The position numbers were made by a program, and so were the translations under genes. The notes under the pieces were generated by a model. It ran no database searches and had not been told where the DNA came from. It worked only from the letters and a program-made list of their open reading frames with translations. Shown in pieces: positions 6,261-10,706 of a stretch of DNA of 10,706 nucleotides (its first letter is position 1; each line of letters opens with the position of its first letter). Source of the stretch: Actinomycetes bacterium (lineage in GTDB: Bacteria; Actinomycetota; Coriobacteriia; Anaerosomatales; Anaerosomataceae); NCBI GenBank assembly GCA_021850085.1, contig JAJZRZ010000036.1, forward strand, positions 1 through 10,706. Direction: 5' to 3'.

Positions 6261-6494
6261 GTGGCCGTCCCGATCACACCGATACGCATCGGCGACGTGG
6301 TGCGTCTCAAGAAGGCCCACCCCTGTGGTGCCAACGAGTGGGAGATCACCAAGCTCGGCATGGACATCGGCTTGCTGTGCGCCGGGTGCGGTCGCAAGGT
6401 GCGCCTCGAGCGTTACGAGTTCGATCGCCGGTTCCGGGGGTTCATCAGGCGCGTGAACGGCGAGGGCGCAGCCGAGACGAGAGCCGAGGGGTAA
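6261..6494 (+). CDS. DUF951 family small protein
   Basis: 77 residues from GTG 6261, with AGGAGG at 6247-6252, eight bases upstream. The core is the family signature: GDVVRLKKAHPCGANEWEI, then GMDIGLLCAGCGRKVRLERYEFDRRF. Three cysteines (C22, and C40/C43 as a CxxC knuckle) suggest a structural metal site, which is inference. DUF951 proteins are small, cytosolic and widespread in Gram-positive bacteria; their function is not established, although the compact basic fold suggests nucleic-acid or ribosome contact. The Ala/Glu-rich tail (68-77) is beyond the usual core. The gene converges on the M23-like gene with only four bases between stop codons and no separate terminator. Confidence 0.9.
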   Translation: MAVPITPIRIGDVVRLKKAHPCGANEWEITKLGMDIGLLCAGCGRKVRLERYEFDRRFRGFIRRVNGEGAAETRAEG

Positions 6495-6498
6495 GCGG

Positions 6499-7383
6499 CT
6501 ACGATCCACCGGCGGGAGCGAGCTCGCCCGGGGCCTGGATGCGGTTGAGCTGCATGTGCACGTGGTCGCCTCCGTTCGTGGTGTAACCACCGAGCTGCAC
6601 CTCGATCTTGTCGGACATCTTCCGGATGCTCGCGATGCGCGTCACGCCGCCGAGCACCCTGTCTCCGGGCTTGACGAGGACATCGGTGATGTGAATCAGC
6701 ACCACGTCGATGTCCTGGCGGCCTTCGGGCCTGATGTGCAGCTCCACGTCATCGTGCTGGTCATACAGCAGATATGGTTTGACAGCTACGACCGTGCCGG
6801 TGACCGGCGACCACACGGGGGTTCCGGGCTCGCCGCCCATGTCGACCGCGGTGTCGGGCATTCCTCCGCGGTTGCTCCGCCACATACGCAGACACACGCC
6901 GCCCCAAACGTCCTCCGGCAGGCCCTCGGTGGGCTCGGCCTGCGGCACCCCCTTGATCTGCGCGGCGAGCGCCATGTCGGCATCGGGCACCAGCGATGTC
7001 ATCGGCAGCGCGGTTCGACTCGCAGCCTGGTGGAACGCAAGCGCGGTCAGCTGTGCGGGGTCCACCGCGAGGTGGATCCGCGTCGGACCCTCTTGGGCGA
7101 ACCGTGGGGTCGGGTCGCGTTCGGGTTCGTCTGCCACCGCGACAGCGCTGACTTCTGGAAGGGCCGCATTCTGAGAGGGCGCGGACTCCCAGCTGAGCAT
7201 CCAGCCGATCAGCGCCAGTCCGAGGAGCGATACAGCGATCGTGAGTGCCGGATATGGCGACGTCCGGCGTCTGCGTTGCCGGGGTCCCAGGCTGAGGCCT
7301 GCGTCGCGGGCGGCGGTGAGACCCCGAAAGTCTTCCCTGACGTGGTTCGTGCGGATGCGCCTGACCGGAGGTCTGCGGGTCAC
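6499..7383 (-). CDS. Membrane-anchored M23/LytM-like protein with altered zinc site
   Basis: 294 residues from GTG 7383. This start was chosen because GGAGG (minus strand, 7393-7389) sits five bases upstream; the ATG at 7458 has no ribosome binding site. An Arg-rich cytoplasmic segment (1-43) precedes one membrane helix (about 44-63), so the rest should lie outside the cell. After a Pro/Ala-rich spacer, about 175-282 resembles a LytM/M23 domain: VDMGGEPGTPVWSPVTGTVV, then H231 in VLIHIT, VKPGDRVLGG, and the HxH pair H274/H276 in DHVHMQ. M23 enzymes cut peptidoglycan cross-bridges using zinc held by His-x-x-x-Asp and the second His of HxH. Here the Asp is D181 but the His position holds D177, so activity is doubtful. 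A wall-binding or regulatory role, as in degenerate LytM factors, is an alternative. Confidence 0.75.
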   Translation of the reverse strand: MTRRPPVRRIRTNHVREDFRGLTAARDAGLSLGPRQRRRRTSPYPALTIAVSLLGLALIGWMLSWESAPSQNAALPEVSAVAVADEPERDPTPRFAQEGPTRIHLAVDPAQLTALAFHQAASRTALPMTSLVPDADMALAAQIKGVPQAEPTEGLPEDVWGGVCLRMWRSNRGGMPDTAVDMGGEPGTPVWSPVTGTVVAVKPYLLYDQHDDVELHIRPEGRQDIDVVLIHITDVLVKPGDRVLGGVTRIASIRKMSDKIEVQLGGYTTNGGDHVHMQLNRIQAPGELAPAGGS

Positions 7384-7388
7384 GGGTG

Positions 7389-7393
7389 CCTCC
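7389..7393 (-). promoter_or_regulatory. Ribosome binding site that sets the M23-like start at 7383
   Basis: GGAGG on the minus strand, five bases before GTG 7383. It lies inside the longer open frame, whose own ATG at 7458 has no such site. Confidence 0.65.
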
Positions 7394-7513
7394 GATCGAC
7401 CGGCCTGCGAATCCGTGCCGGACGGAGCGGAGCGCCGCTCGCGATGCGGTATGTGCATGGACGCGCAGCGTGCGCCAGAGACATGAGTGCGTTCCGCTCT
7501 GTCTGAGGGCGGC

Positions 7514-7540
7514 TTGGACGGGTACGGAGCGTACTATACT
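7514..7540 (+). promoter_or_regulatory. Candidate upstream promoter of the V-ATPase operon
   Basis: TTGGAC (7514-7519) and TATACT (7535-7540) are good hexamers but only 15 bases apart, shorter than the usual 16-18. Transcription would begin about 90 bases before the first gene. The gap 7384-7636 (253 bases) holds this, a divergent promoter and a third candidate. Confidence 0.35.
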
Positions 7541-7562
7541 GCACGTCCTTTGAGGATGTCCG
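7533..7562 (-). promoter_or_regulatory. Candidate promoter of the M23-like gene
   Basis: On the minus strand CGGACA (7562-7557) and TATAGT (7538-7533) are separated by 18 bases and match the sigma-A consensus at four and five of six positions. The -10 element shares bases with the plus-strand TATACT, so the two divergent promoters would compete. The leader to GTG 7383 would be about 140 bases. Confidence 0.35.
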
Positions 7563-7588
7563 CCCACCACGCTCCTCGCGCTGTTCAG

Positions 7589-7597
7589 TGGTAGAAT
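7589..7597 (+). promoter_or_regulatory. Candidate extended -10 promoter of the V-ATPase operon
   Basis: TGGTAGAAT has the TGn extension and a five-of-six -10 hexamer, 39 bases before GTG 7637. Extended -10 promoters need little -35 match, and none is seen. Confidence 0.4.
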
Positions 7598-7636
7598 CGC
7601 CGGGTTGGTCCACTTGAATGCTACCGAGGTGACCGC

Positions 7637-7945
7637 GTGGACAAGCTCGACCGGATACTGCAAGCCGAGGATGCCGCGCGGAACGCCGTCGATGACGCCC
7701 GCCTGACCGCTTCTCGCTTGCTGGCCGAGTCACGAGACACCGTCGGCGAGATCAGGCGCTCGGGCCGGGATCGGGCATCTGCCGAGGCTGTCACACTCCG
7801 TGACGAGCGGCTCGAGGAAGCACGTCGCGAGGCGGCACGCATCACCGAGCAGGCACGCGCAGCCGCCGCCACGATGCTGGATGAGGCGCGAACGCGTGAG
7901 GATGAGGCGCTGGCGGCCGTTCTCGAGGTCCTGAAGGGACGCTAG
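7637..7945 (+). CDS. ntpF: V-type ATPase peripheral stalk subunit (subunit F/H, coiled coil)
   Basis: 102 residues from GTG 7637, with GAGGTGA at 7626-7632. The whole chain is a charged, Ala/Glu/Arg-rich helix with heptad-like spacing and no Pro or Cys, typical of the short stalk subunit that forms a coiled coil with subunit E and links the catalytic head to membrane subunit I. Names vary: NtpF in Enterococcus hirae, subunit G in Thermus, subunit H (AhaH) in archaea. The sequence alone is low-complexity, so the call rests mainly on position: it is the first gene of an F-I-K-E order identical to the start of the E. hirae ntp operon. The stop codon overlaps the next start by one base (TAGTG), implying translational coupling. 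Confidence 0.85.
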   Translation: MDKLDRILQAEDAARNAVDDARLTASRLLAESRDTVGEIRRSGRDRASAEAVTLRDERLEEARREAARITEQARAAAATMLDEARTREDEALAAVLEVLKGR

Positions 7946-10122
7946 TGGCCGTCGCGCGCATGCTCAAGGTGGTGGTGCTCGCGCACCAAGCGGTGATGGA
8001 CGACCTTGTCGGCGCGATGCAGCACGCCGGCGTCGTTGAAGTCGAGAGCTCCCCCGCGGACATGCCTTCCGCTGAACTCGCGGCGGATGACCGCCGCGTC
8101 CGGCGTCTTGAGGAGCACCTCGCCGACGTCTCGTTCGTCCGGGATTTCCTCGGCCGCTACCACACATCGGAGCAACCCTTCGGGGCGTTCGTCTCGGAGA
8201 AGACCCATGTGAGCGAGGCCGAGTACCACGCGCTTTCGGCGGACGCCGGCGTGCTGCAGCTGTACCGTGAGTGCGAGGAGATATCGTCTCGCATCGCCAC
8301 GAACGAGAGAGAGCGGGACCGGCTGCTCGCACTCGCGGAGGAGCTTTCACCCTGGGAGCCGCTCCGTACGCAGTTCGCCCGTCTTAGAGACACTGACACG
8401 GTCGAGGTGTTCACCGGCATCGTGCCCGCGGTGCAGGGCCCCGCGATACGCGAGGCGTTGCGCGGGGTCGCGACGGACGTCTCGGTGGAGGAGCTCTCTT
8501 CGGTTGGCGGACGGGCCGCCTGGGTGGTCATGGCGCACCGAGATGCGGTCAAGGCGGTGCGCGACACGCTGGCTCTCACGGACTTTCAGGAGGCGGCGTT
8601 CCCCGGCCTGATGGACTATCCTGCCGAGGAGCGCGCGCGTGCCCTCGTCAGGGCCGGCGAGATGGCCGGCGAGATCGAAGCGTTGGACCGGCGCGCACGG
8701 GAGCTTGCCACCCATGACTACCACCGGTCCGTGGCGCTTGTGGAGGCTGTGGCATCCCAGCTTGACGCCCTGACCGTGCGGGAGCGATTCGGCACCACAG
8801 AGCGCACGTTCATGGTCACCGGCTGGGTGCGCGAACGGCAGCGTCATGCGCTGGAGGAGGCGCTCGAGGCGTTCCATGGGGACGTCGATCTTTCCTTGAC
8901 CGAGCCGGAGGAGCAGGACCTGCCGCCGGTCGTCTTGGAGAATCCGTGGTTCATCCGGCCGTTCGAGACTCTCACCGGTCTGTACGGGTTGCCGCGCTAC
9001 GACGAGATCGACCCCACGCCGCTGCTCGCCCCCTTCTTTCTCGTGTTCTTCTCGATCTGCATCAGCGATGTCGGCTACGGCGCGATGCTCATCGCGGGGG
9101 CCTGGTACATCAAGAACCGGATCGACGTGGCGCCGGGGGTGAAGCTTTTCATGGATCTGCTGATGTTCGGCGGGGCGGGCGCGATGGTCGCAGGTGTTCT
9201 GACCGGGTCATACTTCGCACTGGACTTCGCGATGCTGAGCAGCGTGCTCCCGTTCCTTCCCGCTCCGGTGCTGGATCCGCTGAACGAGCTGCCCACGTTC
9301 CTCATCGGCACCGTGCTCCTCGGGATGTTGCAGGTCTTCTTCGGTGTGCTTGTGGCGGCGTACGACCTCGCCAAGCGTGGCGACCGCGCGTCGGCCTTCT
9401 TCGACCAGCTCTCGACCATACTGATGTTCGCGGTGCTTGGTGTGGGAGCGGTGGTGCCCGGTGCACTGGTGCCGGCGGTGGTGCTGGGCATCGGCGTGAC
9501 CGTCTTGTTCAAGGGTCGCGCGCTGGAGGCCGCGGTGAATGCCGAAGGGGCTCCTGCGTGGGATCGCGCTATGGGCATCACGTGGATCTCGCTGCTGTTG
9601 GCCACGCTCCTCGTGTGGAGCTTCTCGCTGGCACTGCCTGCGGGATGGGCGCTCTTGGCGCTCACTGCCGCCGGTTTGGGCATCTCGCGCTCTGTGCGCC
9701 GGGCCGTTGTGGCGATGCTCGGAGGCTTGTACGCGGTCTACAGCATGACGGCGTTCATCAGCGACATCCTTTCGTACACGCGCCTGGCCGCGCTCGGGCT
9801 TTCGGGCGCGCTGGTCGGGATGGTGTTCAACCGCCTTGCGGGACTGATCATGGGCGGGGCGTCGTCGCTGTTCGAGCAAGGCGGCACGGGGCTCATCGGC
9901 GGCGCCATCGTGGTCTTGCTCGCGTCTTTGGTGTTCGTCACGGGTCACGTGTTCAACGTGGCGGTGAACCTTCTCGGTGCGTTCGTGCATCCGGCGCGCC
10001 TGCAGTTCGTCGAGTTCTTCAGTAAGTTCTACGTGGGCGGAGGGCGGGCTTTCAGCCCCTTCGCACACCGAACGAAGTCACTCGTGTTGCACGCCGGCGA
10101 GGTCCGGCAGGAAGGAGCATAG
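7945..10122 (+). CDS. ntpI: V-type ATP synthase subunit I
   Basis: 725 residues from GTG 7945; an ATG at 7960 is the alternative start. Subunit I is the static membrane subunit that forms the two ion half-channels beside the proteolipid ring. The N-terminal half (about 1-340) is soluble, with long charged helices (about 105-140 and 230-275) that dock the peripheral stalks. The C-terminal half (about 360-690) has around seven or eight membrane helices and begins with APFFLVFFSICISDVGYGAM, whose SDVGYG is a family signature. The essential Arg is R613 in SDILSYTRLAALGLS, followed by the conserved N in VFNRL. Next comes a Gly-rich loop and HVFNVAVNLLGAFVHPARLQ, also characteristic, then a short cytoplasmic tail. 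Length and motifs are complete, so the protein should be functional. Confidence 0.97.
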   Translation: MAVARMLKVVVLAHQAVMDDLVGAMQHAGVVEVESSPADMPSAELAADDRRVRRLEEHLADVSFVRDFLGRYHTSEQPFGAFVSEKTHVSEAEYHALSADAGVLQLYRECEEISSRIATNERERDRLLALAEELSPWEPLRTQFARLRDTDTVEVFTGIVPAVQGPAIREALRGVATDVSVEELSSVGGRAAWVVMAHRDAVKAVRDTLALTDFQEAAFPGLMDYPAEERARALVRAGEMAGEIEALDRRARELATHDYHRSVALVEAVASQLDALTVRERFGTTERTFMVTGWVRERQRHALEEALEAFHGDVDLSLTEPEEQDLPPVVLENPWFIRPFETLTGLYGLPRYDEIDPTPLLAPFFLVFFSICISDVGYGAMLIAGAWYIKNRIDVAPGVKLFMDLLMFGGAGAMVAGVLTGSYFALDFAMLSSVLPFLPAPVLDPLNELPTFLIGTVLLGMLQVFFGVLVAAYDLAKRGDRASAFFDQLSTILMFAVLGVGAVVPGALVPAVVLGIGVTVLFKGRALEAAVNAEGAPAWDRAMGITWISLLLATLLVWSFSLALPAGWALLALTAAGLGISRSVRRAVVAMLGGLYAVYSMTAFISDILSYTRLAALGLSGALVGMVFNRLAGLIMGGASSLFEQGGTGLIGGAIVVLLASLVFVTGHVFNVAVNLLGAFVHPARLQFVEFFSKFYVGGGRAFSPFAHRTKSLVLHAGEVRQEGA

Positions 10123-10125
10123 ATC

Positions 10126-10623
10126 GTGACCGACGCATTCTGGGGAATGGCTGGAGCCGACTGGGCGCTTTTCGGTGGTGCGATGGCTGCGGTGCTCGGT
10201 GGCATCGGGTCGGCCATCGGCATCACCATCGCGAGCGCGGTGGTGTCAGGCATCGTGACCGAGGACGGCTCGAAGTTCGGCAAACTGCTGCCGATCGCGG
10301 CCATGCCGGGCACGCAGGGGATCTACGGTTTCATCACCGCGGTGCTCGTTTTTGTGTTTTTCGGCATCTTCGGCGGAGATATGTCCCTTGAGGGTGCCGT
10401 GGGCTTCAAAGTCTTCCTGGCTTGTCAGCCGGTGGCATGGCTGTGTTTGTTCACGGGAATCTATCAAGGTCGCACGGGCGCCGCCGCCGCCGGGATCGTC
10501 GCTCGTCGTGACGAGGACGCCGGCAAGGCGCTCATCTTCCCGGCGCTTGTAGAAACGTACGCGGTTCTCTCGCTCATCGTCACGATACTGATGATGCTGA
10601 GCTTGCAGAACGCGTACTCGTAG
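10126..10623 (+). CDS. ntpK: V-type ATP synthase subunit K (proteolipid, rotor ring)
   Basis: 165 residues from GTG 10126, with GAAGGAG upstream and three bases after the subunit I stop. The protein has four membrane helices in two fused hairpins (about 12-42, 60-83, 92-124, 136-160), each with a Gly/Ala-rich packing face. Only the second hairpin carries the ion-binding carboxylate, E143 in PALVETYAVL; the first has Q64 in MPGTQGIYGF. This one-carboxylate, four-helix form is the V-type rotor subunit. T63, Q64, Y67, Q114 and E143 correspond, with the same spacing, to E. hirae NtpK T64, Q65, Y68, Q110 and E139, which bind sodium. Na+ is therefore the likely coupling ion; that is inference from motif. 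Confidence 0.97.
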   Translation: MTDAFWGMAGADWALFGGAMAAVLGGIGSAIGITIASAVVSGIVTEDGSKFGKLLPIAAMPGTQGIYGFITAVLVFVFFGIFGGDMSLEGAVGFKVFLACQPVAWLCLFTGIYQGRTGAAAAGIVARRDEDAGKALIFPALVETYAVLSLIVTILMMLSLQNAYS

Positions 10624-10633
10624 GGGAACCGGC

Positions 10634-10706
10634 GTGGCTATCGACGATCTTGTCACACGCATCCAAAGCGACGCGGCCGCCGAGGCCGCAGCGCTGCTCG
10701 ACGGCG
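10634..10706 (+). CDS. ntpE: V-type ATP synthase subunit E, N-terminal start (3' end outside window)
   Basis: Only 24 residues are visible, from GTG 10634, with GGGGAA just upstream, eleven bases after the subunit K stop. They begin MAIDDLVTRIQSDAAAEAAA, a charged amphipathic helix start typical of subunit E. This stalk subunit pairs with the F/H subunit and caps the catalytic head. Position after F, I and K is the main evidence. Confidence 0.85.
   Translation, partial: MAIDDLVTRIQSDAAAEAAALLDG

Noticed and set aside
6556..7506. 316-residue plus-strand open frame opposite the M23-like gene
   Set aside because: Low-complexity antisense shadow with no recognisable motif.
8946..10025. 359-residue open frame on the plus strand inside the subunit I gene
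   Set aside because: Arg/Gly/His-rich shadow frame of a GC-rich gene; subunit I is unmistakable in the other frame.
1..10706. CRISPR arrays, tRNA or rRNA genes, insertion sequences, attachment sites
   Set aside because: No regularly spaced repeats, cloverleaf-like segments, transposase-like products or terminal inverted repeats were seen on either strand.

Overview
The window is GC-rich (about two thirds G+C by eye), uses many GTG starts behind GGAGG-type ribosome binding sites, and ends in the start of a V/A-type ATPase operon. Together with a GltA/NfnB-type flavoprotein, an ACT/UPF0210 pair and a DUF951 protein, this suggests an anaerobic high-GC Gram-positive, most likely an actinobacterium of the Coriobacteriia/Anaerosomatales kind. 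That placement is inference; no rRNA or other marker is present.

Layout. (1) Bases 1-522 hold the 3' end of a GltA-like NAD(P)H-dependent oxidoreductase gene. (2) Bases 650-2437, plus strand, hold a LytTR-type response regulator gene whose stop codon directly abuts the gene of a secreted, C-terminally membrane-anchored protein with a WxLIP/DUF916-like architecture. (3) Bases 2454-4446, minus strand and converging on region 2, hold three genes for small secreted beta-rich proteins. Their C-terminal modules look related: all end in a Tyr-[Thr/Ser]-x-Val-Gln strand, and the two smaller ones share a Trp-Asp-Phe motif. A strong intrinsic terminator lies between the second and third gene in reading order. 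(4) Bases 4524-6180, minus strand, hold the conserved UPF0237 (ACT) and UPF0210 (DUF711) gene pair. (5) Bases 6261-6494, plus strand, hold a small DUF951 gene, which converges at 6494/6499 on (6) a minus-strand gene for a membrane-anchored M23/LytM-like protein (6499-7383) with a substituted zinc ligand. (7) From 7637 to the end runs a V-type ATPase operon in the order stalk subunit (F/H), I, K, E. Its proteolipid keeps the residues that bind sodium in Enterococcus hirae NtpK.

How the genes work together. The most notable unit is regions 2 and 3: a DNA-binding response regulator, a membrane-anchored surface protein and three exported proteins. It resembles in plan the WxL/DUF916 surface clusters of low-GC Gram-positives. 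Sequence elements upstream of the middle secreted gene resemble LytTR half-sites, so the regulator may control its convergent neighbours. The rest of the window is conserved housekeeping: ion-motive ATPase, amino-acid/redox metabolism, cell envelope.
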